Shown here one piece after another: positions 6,649 to 15,153 of a stretch of 15,153 nucleotides of DNA (position 1 is the stretch's first letter; each line of letters begins with the position of its first letter). This stretch comes from Scleroderma bovista (taxonomy: Eukaryota > Basidiomycota > Agaricomycetes > Boletales > Sclerodermataceae), in the NCBI GenBank assembly GCA_037178675.1, contig JAYMGJ010000843.1, positions 1 through 15,153 on the forward strand, written 5' to 3'. Under the pieces are notes generated by a model. It was not told the DNA's origin. It made no database searches and saw only the letters and a program-made list of their open reading frames with translations. The position numbers and the translations under genes were made by a program.

Positions 6649-9600
6649 TCATTTTCCTACTACATCCTGTGGATAGTTGCACCTTACCCATTGGGAACCA
6701 TGAACCATCTTGCTCAAGTCAAGCTTGGTATGTTTCCCTATAACAAATAACATACTGGGTGAATATAATGATGGTCTTGGTATATATGATGGAACCCATA
6801 GAAGCAGGTGACCTTCTGGGCTAACAATCCATCCACCACTCTCCAATCCCACTAAAGCCCTGACATGCGATGTGTTAAAATCAGTTTTGTGGGTATACAC
6901 ATTGGAATCCAGCAAGGCATGAGATGGGTTTGGAGAATAGCAGAGTGGGAGAAGGGCCTGTGTTGGAATGTGATAGGAGAACAGACTGCCCACATCATCT
7001 GGGGGATAATCCCACATATGTATAGTATTGTCACCTGAGCCAGACACAACTCTCTTCCCATCTGGTGAGAATGCCACTGAGGTTACCAAGTTAGTGTGCC
7101 CTATGAGAGGGTCACCAAGCTGCTGAGTCTGAGCATCCCACAAACATATGGTGCTGTCATCTGAACCTGATGCAATCCTCTTTCCATCTGGTGAGAACAC
7201 TGAGGTTACTTTCTCAGTGTGCCCTGTGAGATGCCTACCCAGCTGCAGTCCAGTCTCAGCATCCCACAAACATATGGTCTTGTCATGTGAACCTGATGCA
7301 ATCCTCTTTCCATCTGGTGAGAATGCCACTGAGGTTACATGGTGAGTGTGCCCTGTGAGAGGGCTACCCAGCTGCAGTCCAGTCTCAGCATCCCACAAAC
7401 ATATGGTCTTGTCATATGAACCTGATGCAATCCTCTTTCCATCTGGTGAGAATGCCACTGAGGTTACTCTCCCAGTGTGCCCTGTGAGAGGGCTACCCAG
7501 CTGCAGTCCAGTCTCAGCATCCCACAAACATATGGTCTTGTCATATGAACCTGATGCAATCCTCTTTCCATCTGGTGAGAATGCCACTGAGGTTACCCAG
7601 TCAGTGTGCCATGTGAGAGGGCTACCCAGCTGCAGTCCAGTCTCAGCATCCCACAAACATATGGTGTTGTCATCTGAACCTGATGCAATCCTCTTTCCAT
7701 CTGGTGAGAATGCCACTGAGGTTACTCTCCCAGCGTGCCCTGTGAGAGGGCTACCCAGCTGCAGTCCAGTCTCAGCATCCCACAAACATATGGTGCTGTC
7801 ATATGAACCTGATGCAATCCTCTTTCCATCTTGTGAGAATGCCACTGAGGTTACAGGAAGAGTGTGCCTTGTGAGAGGGCTACCCAGCTGCAGTCCAGTC
7901 TCAGCATCCCACAAACATATGGTGTTGTCATATGAACCTGATGCAATCCTCTTTCCATCTGGTGAGAATGCCACTGAGGTTACTCCCTCAGTGTGCCCTG
8001 TGAGAGGGCTACCCAGCTGCAGTCCAGTCTCAGCATCCCACAAACATATGGTGTTGTCATATGAACCTGATGCAATCCTCTTTCCATCTGGTGAGAATGC
8101 CACTGAGGTTACCCAGTCAGTGTGCCCTGTGAGAGGGCTACCCAGCTGCAGTCCAGTCTCAGCATCCCACAAACATATGGTCTTGTCATATGAACCTGAT
8201 GCAATCCTCTTTCCATCTGGTGAGAATGCCACTGAGGTTACCCAGTCAGTGTGCCCTGTGAGAGGGCTACCCAGCTGCAGTCCAGTCTCAGCATCCCACA
8301 AACATATGGTCTTGTCATAGGAACCTGATGCAATCATCTTTCCATCTGGTGAGAATGCCACTGAGGTTACAGTCTCAGTGTGCCCTGTGAGAGGGCTACC
8401 CAGCTGCAGTCCAGTCTCAGCATCCCACAAACATATGGTCTTATCCCAGGAACCTGATGCAATCCTCTTTCCATCTGGTGAGAATGCCACTGAGGTTACA
8501 TGGGGAGTGTGCCCTGTGAGAGGGCTACCCAGCTGCAGTCCAGTCTCAGCATCCCACAAACATATGGTCTTGTCATCTGAACCTGATGCAATCCTCTTTC
8601 CATCTGGTGAGAATGCAACTGAGGTTACCCTGTCAGTGTGGCCTGTGAGAGAGCTACCCAGCTGCAGTCTGGTCTCAGCATCCCACAAACATATGTTCTT
8701 ATCCCAGGAACCTGATGCAATCTTCATTCCATCTGGTGAAAATGCCACTGAGGTTACCCTGTCAGTGTGCCCTGTGAGAGGGCTACCCAGCTGCAGTCCA
8801 GTCTCAGCATCCCACAAACATATAGTGCTGTCATCTGAACCTGATGCAATCCTCTTTCCATCTGGTGAGAATGCAACAGAGGTGAAAGATGTCCTCTAAT
8901 TCTCAGCTGAAGGTTTGGCCAGTGTAGCTCTCCTCCATCAACAATTTGGGCCAAATTTGAGTACTTGGGTGAGAACTCTCTATAAATGATGGATTTTACT
9001 GGAGAGAATGCCAGAGCTGAGATATACAGGTGTGGGGTGCTTTCCATGATGGCACCACCAAATGCACGGACAAACTTGATAGCATCTCTTGCTATTGCTG
9101 ACACCTGTTTAAAGGTATCACCCTTCTAAACAATGACATTAGCAGTGTTGGTTGGGATCAGATTCATAATAAACATACCTCCAGCCATAAAGCTATGGTT
9201 GCCAGGTGTGAAGGCACAATATTGAGCACCTTCAATAAGCTGAGTGCTTCAATCCAGAAGAGCAAGTTTGTCCTTCAACAGCAACTCCATTTCTTGTGCC
9301 AAGTTCCTCCCAAACTGTACCTCCTGAACATGAATGGCCCAGAGTCGACAGGCATAAGACAAGTGGGCAGGGATGTATTTATGAACTCGCCCATCCAGGT
9401 CAGTGACCTCGGAGTTTTGTAGGTACGAGGTTTCCAATCGACAGATATTGAAACACAGCCCAGTTTTCATGACTCGAACACAAGCCCATGTAAGCTGACA
9501 ATGAATGTCTTCCATTTTGATGGCAAACTCCATGCTCCGCGCAGGGTCGGCCAAGAAATCGTAGAATGATGCATGTAATGCACGGACTGGGGTTGATACA

Positions 9601-12323
9601 TCAGCAATGCCACTCAACAGGGCACCCATGGGGTCGAGTATTGCCTCGACCTCAGAAAGATCATTGTCGGGGAAGTTGCGCCGCATCGCATTCAACGACT
9701 CCATTGGGAGAGGCTCCTGGGTCCACAGTATTTGTCGCATCACAGAGTGGAATCGCGACCGTGCCTTCGGGTCGTCCTCGATGATGTCTCTCAGAATGGT
9801 AAGGTACATCTCGTCCAAAAGTCCTTTTCCTGCTCCAGGCGACCCAGAGACCAGGGATTCGTATCGCTCCATGGCTGTGAACCCACCCTTCCGTAATTTG
9901 ATGAACTCGCAAGCCAACCGAGCCCACTCGAATAACCCATCCGCCAGGTGTACGAGCCGTGAGATTTGTTGGCCAGTGAAACGATCCATCAGTTTTCTTC
10001 CTAGCTGAGCAGAAACGTACAGATGAATATCACGGTCGACACTCGCGATAGAGATGTCGTCCATGGATCTGCATGTAATGTGTGGAACACCCTGCAAGGC
10101 CTCGGTGATATCAGGTAAAGGGCGGGACGTAATGAGAATACGAATGCTGGACGGGAGCTCAGTAACCTGTGCGGAAGCGAGAACGCCGAGAATTTCTTTC
10201 CGGGAGGCCTCGACACCGCTCTCATCGAGTGCGTCAATCACAATGACCACCCGTTCAACCGAAGACGTTGCAGCTTTGGAAATGGGACCCAAAATGAACT
10301 TCTCCCAGTGTTGCTCCACATCGCGCGTGGTGGATAACGCTTTATCACCTGCAATGACCTCGGCTAGAATCCGCTTGAAAGTAGGGTCACGATCAGCAAG
10401 ATCACGTGCGATGGTGGTGAATATCTTTTCGTGGCGACGTTCCGCCTGTTGATCGCGGGTGAAGCAGAAACACGACCCAAGGGCTCCAAGAGATTTGAAC
10501 CAGCTGGCGATCGTATGGGCGATGGCTGACTTCCCTTTGCCTGCCTGGCCATAGAGCCACAACACCTGAGGAGTATCAGGCTCCGAATTATTGATCCAGT
10601 CTACAATGTCCCCCAGGATATCAACCCTCGTGCCTTCCAAACAGACCTTCTTGGCGACAAATGTAGCATTCCCCACATAGGCGAGCTGGTCAAGGGTGGC
10701 CTCTTGATCTGCATGGAAATTGCTTAGGACAAGTCACAACCGTGTGGAACCATCCTTACCCGTCTTTGAGAGTTTATTCTCAATTTCATCGACACCATTT
10801 AGGACACGCTGGACCTCTTGTTGTATGTCTTTGACACCAATGTACACGTGCTCCACATCCTTGCGGATGTCACCGACGACGTCGCAAATGTTCCCAACAT
10901 TGGCTGAGATATGGTCAGCCTTGTCATCGAGCTCGTGAACGGTCGCCCAGGTATCCCGAGATATAAGGTCCCGACACTGCTGCGTCAAAACATCCAACGC
11001 GTTGCCATAGGTAGTAATCACAGTGTTGGTTTCATCCCCAACATGCTTCGCTGTTCTTACCCCTTCATGAAGAGACATCAGCCGAACATTGAAACTGAAG
11101 TGTGAGTATGACATACAAAAGCTTTTGATTTTAGAATATTTCTGGATGAAGTTGACACATTTGGGCATCAGTTCGGAAATTTTCGACAGAGGTTCCTTTA
11201 TATGGGTGACCTTTTCGAGGGTACGAGGTTCGATGAGGAAAGTATAAACATGGATGATTTTATCTAAGAGACTGCGGACCGACTGATCCATCGTGTCTTG
11301 TTTAATGATAGTCTGTCCACATGTTACATATAGTGCAATCTCGTATGACTTTGGGACATACCTGAGCGGCCCATGATAGTGCACATAAAGCTAGTTTCGC
11401 ATATGGGTGGATCTAAGCGCAGTTAGCGATGTGTGCACCAAAGGAAAGAGGACGCACGTCGGAAATTGTCTGGACAACGGAGCCGAAGACTTTAATGGGT
11501 TGAAGGCATGAATTCACGTTATCGAACTGATCCACAACAGATTGGTATGTATTCACGCCATCGGACACCTTGTTCATGCTGCCCGGCATATTTTTCATCT
11601 GCGACACGTCTTTTCGTGCAACTTCGAGGCCGCTGACTAGGTTCCTCGCATCATCAGTTGGAGCAACCTGAGGGCGGATGAGACCCCTGTGAACCTGGAC
11701 CCAATATTGTTTCTACTCCTTACCTGGAAAGGATCGGGTGTAGAATCCTGCGCTTCAGAAGCTTGTTGTGCAGGAGACGAAGCCGTGTTGGTGATGGTAT
11801 TTGTGACAATATTGTCGAGATCATCCTGTCATTGATGAAGCCAAATAAGATCGGTGCTTAATACTCGATGATATGCACGTTGGCTCACATTTTGAACCTC
11901 CGAGGGAGGCGCGATTGTCGATATCTCATCTGCTGAGATGGGAACACACTCCACGGGAGTAGCACCAAGGTTGGTTGATGTTGGCATTGACGACCTTAGT
12001 TTTGTATCACCACAGAGATCAGAACACGATGCAAGATAACATACACCTTGACTCTGCGTGAGCGCAATGTCTGCTGCGGATGTGCCGGGGATAGGCACTG
12101 TTGCCTGCGGACGGAATTGCGCAATCACAAGGTTGATTGTCTCGCACAAACCCAATGCGCCGATGCACTTACCAAATTGATTGTATCTGGGTTTTGCTCG
12201 ACGAGAGTGTTCCTTGAGGGCTTGCGAGAGAGGCTGAACAACTGTATTGTGGGGCAATTCAGTATGTGCACAGACACCTAAATACAACCGAAGTGCACAC
12301 CTTGCGGCCAGAAAGCAAGGCAT
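6649..12323 (-). CDS. NACHT-WD40 (NWD) STAND receptor, fungal NLR-like; disrupted by two frameshifts
   Basis: This is a signal-transduction NTPase of the STAND class. Such proteins use a repeat domain to sense a ligand and a NACHT ATPase to switch or oligomerise and trigger an N-terminal effector; fungal members include HET-E-type incompatibility and defence proteins. Exons inferred on the minus strand, all phase-consistent: 12323-12173, 12104-12047, 11994-11889, 11825-11724, 11667-11458, 11412-11362, 11312-11117, 11062-10760, 10708-9179, 9125-6649 (about 1,700 codons). Order: basic/low-complexity N-terminus, helical region, NACHT (Walker A at 10550-10527), linker, 15 WD40 repeats, conserved tail (GWIVSPEGHLLLWVP, LDLSKMVHG). 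The frame breaks near 9260 (one base extra or two missing) and near 8884-8888 (about 7 nt short of the family pattern), so as read it is a pseudogene or carries assembly errors. The start is uncertain: ATG 12323, or in-frame ATG 11987 in the third exon. Confidence 0.88.
6994..8883 (-). repeat. array of 15 WD40 repeats (129-bp period), sensor domain of the NWD protein
   Basis: Repeats start (Thr of TSVAFSPDG) at 8883 and every 129 bp after that down to 7206, then at 7083. Thirteen units are exactly 43 codons, the 14th is 41 and the 15th is divergent and ends at about 6994. The shared core is TSVAFSPDGKRIASGS-x-D-x-T, then ICLWDAETGLQLGSPLTGHT-xx-V. Variation is concentrated at unit positions 17 (D/W/Y/H/G), 19 (S/K/N) and 41-42 (DR, PH, ET, DW, EG, LP, GR, HH, EK, NL). 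WD40 units form beta-propeller blades, and 14 regular units would make two seven-blade propellers. High identity plus a few variable codons implies homogenisation by unequal exchange or conversion with diversification at contact positions. The array and the C-terminal tail form one uninterrupted frame. Confidence 0.97.
9179..10708 (-). CDS. NACHT NTPase exon of the NWD gene
   Basis: This exon encodes the ATPase switch. Counting from Val at 10676: GTRVDIL leads into Walker A (GQAGKGKS, residues 43-50, with the invariant Lys and Ser present), then Walker B (VVIVIDALDES, residues 143-153), a TSRPLP sensor-like motif, a helical/winged-helix part (DGLFEWARLACEFI, EPLPMESLNAMRR) and the family-typical LHASFYDFLADPARS. 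The NTPase core shows no damage. The upstream intron (51 nt, 10709-10759) joins KT to DQEATLDQL in phase. The frame hits TGA at 9251-9249, but family sequence (FWIEALSLL to LWLE) continues in a second frame from 9259. It ends with CTGGAG before a GTATGT donor at 9178, so a small indel lies at about 9260. The 53-nt intron 9126-9178 has a CTAATG branch-like site and a TTTAG end. Confidence 0.93.
10760..11667 (-). CDS. N-terminal helical region of the NWD protein, four small exons
   Basis: These exons encode about 186 residues that look predominantly alpha-helical and match the region found upstream of NACHT in many basidiomycete NWD proteins (IHPYAKLALCALSWAAQ, SVRSLLDKIIHVYTFL, KPLSK-type helices, YSKIKSFW, then a coiled-coil-like ISANVGNICDVVGDIRK stretch). 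In comparable proteins this part acts as the effector or adaptor, possibly a HeLo/MLKL-like helical bundle; that assignment is an inference. Introns: 11413-11457 (CTAAC branch), 11313-11361, and 11063-11116, which is 54 nt with no stop. Reading through it gives KSFC, while splicing restores a Trp codon (T+GG) and the family motif KSFW. That supports the splice even though the frame stays open without it. Confidence 0.8.
11668..12323 (-). CDS. 5' exons of the NWD gene (low-complexity N-terminus), tentative
   Basis: Four candidate exons (12323-12173, 12104-12047, 11994-11889, 11825-11724) are joined by introns with GTAAGT, GTGTAT, GTGAGC and GTAAGG donors, of 68, 52, 63 and 56 nt. All phases agree. 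The product begins with a basic segment (ALKEHSRRAKPRYNQF) followed by a Ser/Thr/Asn/Ala-rich stretch (TNTITNTASSPAQQASE) and has no recognised domain. Basic then disordered N-termini are common ahead of the helical region in this family. The first exon is the weakest: no ATG directly precedes the basic segment, and the region up to 12323 is inferred. The true start may be ATG 11987 or lie in an unseen upstream exon. Confidence 0.5.
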
Positions 12324-13531
12324 CCAAAAGCCTGCCTGCACGAGAGGTGTTCCCAGAAGATCCCTGCTGTCCCTTCGGTTAGTTTGAAGAGAAACGGCTA
12401 CGGTGCGAATCCTAAAGCACCAGATTCTGATTTTTTCCGAGAGAAGAGTGGTTCTTATTGCCATTATGTTTTGGCATGATTTCAGTGGTGTACCTTGAGC
12501 ACGAAATGAGTAGTTTCAAAGACGATGATGAGTGTGGACTGAGGGTGTGTGAGCCACAGCTTGCAAGACGGCTGTGCCACTGCCACACGATTCTCTCTAC
12601 CCTTGGCCAAATATGGAAATCCACGGCCACGCTCAACCCCTCACCCCATATGTGGTCATGAGGGAACTCGACAGTACATACCCGCCGAGCAGCGTTCCGC
12701 CACCATGATAATATCACCGCGTTGATTTCATCATGTTCATCCTTTACCGTGCTCACCGCACTCATTTCAACACGCTCATCCTTGACCACACTCACCTCAT
12801 TTATGATGGAAACTTCAACATGAATGAGGACAGTCCGGTTTCCGAGCTGTTCTTCGTTTGCATGACGGACTCAGAGCCCCAGCACGGTGACGTCGAGTAT
12901 ACATTAACAAGGCCAACTAGCATAGTAACTGTAAATCCACTGATCAGAGTTTCCCTTTCTTTTCGATCCATTGCCTGCTTAATATAGGGAGAATGGACGG
13001 AGCCCCCATCACAGGGTGTAAATCATGGTGACGTTAAGGTACAGGCAGTCCCGGAAGGATGGTGCGACACTATATGTCGTCATGCTGTGTGGTTGTAAGC
13101 CAGATATAAAAATAGTATTTGGGTTGTGGACGGAACTATCGCCGTGCTATGGAAAACACTGTTTTCCACGAACTGTCCATTTTTTCCTGAATGAAAAGTT
13201 CAAAGCGGAACAATAGCAACTTTTGTAGCAGCCTCAAAGTGCTCGTTGTGGCTTGACAACGAACATGCTCGAATGTCTGAGTACCTCATTGTCGTTTCCG
13301 GTAATAGAACTCAGAACAATCAGACGCGCCGATTGTCTTTGTCCTTCCTGTGAATCGCTGTGGTAAGTGCCACAGGAGTCTTGTATAGCCCTGGAAATGG
13401 TACATAAAGGAGAGATTAGGATACACAATCGTTCTGCATACCCAGTGATTATCCACAGCCCCATCAAGTGCAGACCGTTGTCTTCGATATATTCACATCG
13501 ATTCCACAACTCACCTCCAATTTGAATAACG
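12324..13531. other. intergenic region between divergent genes
   Basis: This 1.2-kb stretch separates the minus-strand NWD gene from the plus-strand small gene and should contain both promoters. It holds a perfect hairpin at 13150-13157/13161-13168 (TGGAAAAC, ACT, GTTTTCCA) and a weaker inverted repeat at 13243-13249/13256-13262. A good donor-like GTAAGT lies at 13363 on the plus strand, which could belong to a 5' UTR intron of the downstream gene. A weak minus-strand reading frame is listed separately. Confidence 0.5.
12412..12795 (-). other. weak minus-strand reading frame with a 12-residue internal repeat
   Basis: A 127-codon frame contains the repeat VVKDERVEMSAV / TVKDEHDEINAV near its start, then unfamiliar sequence. 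At the end of the repeated part, CGGCGG is followed by GTATGTAC, a good donor, so the first part could be a small exon, perhaps of an upstream NWD exon or a separate gene. I recognise no domain and cannot join it in phase to the NWD exons. It may be chance. Confidence 0.2.
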
Positions 13532-14055
13532 ATGATGGACTTTGGGTGCCATCCACGTCCCCAGCTAATCCCGCGTGCAACGCAGTCGGTGAAGCTCCAC
13601 CCCGTTGACCTCGATACGTGGAACGACCGGGTCTATGCAGATCCGTTTTACACGGAAGCTGAGCCAGACGAGCTAGACGAACCGTGGCCATATCGGTTTA
13701 AGGTGAGCGTTTATGTGTCCGTCACTGGATCTAACATAGACTGACAGAATGGGCAGAGTGGCGACCAGGTGTGGGTGTGTACGACGGGAGGAAACTGGCA
13801 TCGGGGTCGGGTTGTCGGTCAGCCAAAGCAAGGTCGGACAAGACAGGTGCGCTGCAATTCCACACTTCATGCACTTGGACACTCACCATGAAACGGCGTG
13901 TGCATCAGGGTGAAGGTCTCTTCTGGCTTGTCGTGTTCAACAACAAGTTCCGTAAATATTTCGCCCCGCTGAACGGAGAAATCAAACCTGATACGCCGCA
14001 CACGCGTAAGCTGTTAGACGAAGCAGGATGGTCGGAGAGCGACCGTTGGGAGTAA
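13532..14055 (+). CDS. small conserved fungal protein with SH3-like core, three exons
   Basis: The inferred exons 13532-13702, 13748-13846 and 13909-14055 join in phase 0 to a 138-residue protein. Intron 1 (45 nt) has GTGAGC, a CTAAC branch site and a CAG end; intron 2 (62 nt) has GTGCGC and CAG. The start ATG at 13532 follows an in-frame TGA (13523-13525), and a second ATG is adjacent. The N-terminal ~57 residues are acidic (EAEPDELDEPWPYRF). The rest (GDQVWVCTTGGNWHRGRVVG, then FWLVVFNNKFRKYFAPLNGE and TRKLLDEAGW) reads like a small beta-barrel, SH3/Tudor-like, as seen in uncharacterised Agaricomycete proteins. No catalytic motif is visible and the function is unknown. It lies 137 bp upstream of CAND1 on the same strand. 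Confidence 0.75.
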
Positions 14056-14192
14056 GCAAGGAAGCGATTGACCTGTTGTCGCTGGTCGACGGTGGTATTT
14101 TGATGGTAGTAATAGGAAGAGGACAAGCCAATTGTAGCACATCACAATCATTTTGTATTCATACGTGTTTTGACTTGCAACCACAAAGAAAA

Positions 14193-15153
14193 ATGACCAA
14201 AACATATATGATGAATGGTCTCATCGAAAAGGTATGCCCCAGGACCGACGAGCATTCGTGTCTTACAGCGTCCATCGCAGATGCAGTCCCCTGATCAGGA
14301 CTTCAGGTGCGTTATGGGCGCGTCTGCAGCATCGATGGCTAACCGTGCTCCTGAAGGTTCATGGGACTGAACGACCTCATGAACGAAATCAAACAGGATC
14401 CAAACAGCTTCATTGGGGACGAATCAGTCGAGAACAAGGTTCTCCGACAAGTGCTCAAACTCGTCGAAGATAAGATATCCGAAGTCAAGAATCAGGCTGT
14501 CAAATGGTACGTGTGCACACGAGTGGCACTGCACCACCATCGCTTGTATATGCTCAGTAACATTCACGTAGCCTCGGCCAACTTATCAAGATCATGCGCG
14601 AGAGCCAGATGGAGTTCGTCGTCGATTCGCTCATACACTTTCTTGTGGGCAAAGATGAGGAGTTAAGGGATATATCCGGTCTTGGTGAGTGGCCGTTGCA
14701 TTAGGTGCAAGACTCGCTGTTCGAACAGTGCCAGCATTGAAAACAATCACATCCGAGTTGCCACCGGAGGGCAGGATCGCCGGAAAAGCATGTGCGAAGC
14801 TCACGCCAAAACTCTTAAACCAGGTGTTGAACGTGAGCAGATTATGTCGCAGGAGTCATTGGGGATGTCTAAACAACTATCGACAGCCCGAAACACCACC
14901 AGATACTCTGATCGAGACGCTATCCACGCTATCCATCCTGATCACCCGTTTCCCAGCCCACTTCTCCGATCCTCTCACAAAGCCACAACCTCTCGCAGCC
15001 ATCGCCCCACTCCTAACACATTCACGCCCAGCAGTGCGGAAACGTGCCATTCTAACTCTGTCACAATTCTTTCCAGTGTCCCCTCCCGAGCTATGCAACC
15101 ATCTTTTGCTCACAAACGTCCTCCCGAACCTCGAACCAAATGCCAGCTTGGAA
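14193..15153 (+). CDS. CAND1: CAND1/TIP120, cullin-associated NEDD8-dissociated protein (3' partial)
   Basis: CAND1 is a HEAT-repeat protein that binds un-neddylated cullin-RBX1 and exchanges substrate receptors on SCF-type ubiquitin ligases, in cytoplasm and nucleus. Six exons splice in phase: 14193-14231, 14281-14306, 14357-14506, 14572-14684, 14735-14832 and 14887-15153, encoding 231 residues up to the window edge. Recognisable blocks are the start MTKTYMMNGLIEK, FMGLNDLMNEIKQDP, VLKLVEDKISEVKNQAVKCLG, GKDEELRDISGLALKTITSELP, and the HEAT helices from ETPPDTLIETLSTLSILITRF to RPAVRKRAILTLSQFFPV. The family protein is about 1,200 residues, so most of it lies right of the window. The introns are 49, 50, 65, 50 and 54 nt. 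The ATG context (AAAAATGA) is favourable. No stop or shift is seen, so the gene appears intact. Confidence 0.95.

Noticed and set aside
7346..8320. 324-codon open frame on the plus strand (also 7148-7345 and 8378-8899) with a perfect 43-residue repeat
   Set aside because: It is antisense to the WD40 array. Because the unit is 129 bp, any frame without a stop in one unit stays open across all units. Nothing suggests translation.
6994..8883. 129-bp tandem array taken as satellite DNA or a CRISPR-like array
   Set aside because: The repeats encode regular WD40 blades in one open frame with a conserved C-terminal tail, and there are no spacer/repeat alternations.
9566..10452. Plus-strand frames of 72-133 codons
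   Set aside because: They are shadows opposite the well-supported NACHT exon.
13234..13509. 91-codon minus-strand frame just upstream of the small SH3-like gene
   Set aside because: There is no recognisable domain or splice context, and it overlaps the likely promoter/5' UTR of the plus-strand gene.
14877..15113. 78-codon minus-strand frame
   Set aside because: It lies antisense to CAND1 exon 6, whose family match is strong.
1..15153. tRNA, rRNA genes, bacterial-style operons or CRISPR arrays
   Set aside because: No B-box/T-loop plus cloverleaf candidates, rRNA signatures or spacer arrays were seen by eye, and the gene structures are eukaryotic.

Overview
The window looks like basidiomycete (Agaricomycete-type) fungal nuclear DNA. 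The evidence is short introns (about 45-70 nt) with GTRNGY-like donors and CTAAC/CTGAY-like branch sites, a NACHT-WD40 receptor of the kind expanded in mushroom-forming fungi, fungal copia and Ty3/gypsy retroelement fragments, and a CAND1 orthologue cut by many small introns. The species cannot be named from sequence alone.

Layout. (1) Bases 1-2545 are retroelement debris. The 3' end of a Ty1/copia element (RNase H tail, polypurine tract, probable 3' LTR) is followed by a 5'- and 3'-truncated Ty3/gypsy pol. That pol has two in-frame stops, a frameshift and a reverse-transcriptase active site whose two aspartates are replaced by asparagines. (2) Bases 2546-5573 contain no convincing gene. They hold a GGT/GTT-rich block, a 16-bp minisatellite, degenerate 17-bp repeats, a 22-bp perfect inverted repeat, and a minus-strand TATA/hairpin region preceded by a dense cluster of CTTAC motifs, possibly an unrecognised LTR or dead gene. 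(3) Bases 5574-6648 are intergenic. (4) Bases 6649-12323 (minus) hold a STAND/NLR-like gene: N-terminal low-complexity and helical region, NACHT NTPase, then 15 WD40 repeats and a conserved C-terminal tail. Nine introns can be placed with consistent phases, but two frameshifts lie between NACHT and WD40. (5) Bases 12324-13531 are intergenic with one weak minus-strand reading frame. (6) Bases 13532-14055 (+) hold a three-exon gene for a 138-residue protein with an SH3-like, KYFAPLNGE-type core. (7) Bases 14193-15153 (+) hold the 5' part (six exons) of CAND1/TIP120, cut by the window edge.

How the parts relate. CAND1 is a conserved housekeeping regulator of cullin-RING ligase exchange. It and the small gene form a compact same-strand pair, with the NWD gene divergent from them. 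The NWD receptor is the accessory, fast-evolving component. Its WD40 repeats are almost identical except at a few codons per repeat, the signature of repeat homogenisation plus diversification known from fungal non-self recognition genes (HET-E/D/R). No new multi-gene system could be demonstrated; the most interesting signal is the WD40 array and its possible recent disconnection from the NACHT engine.
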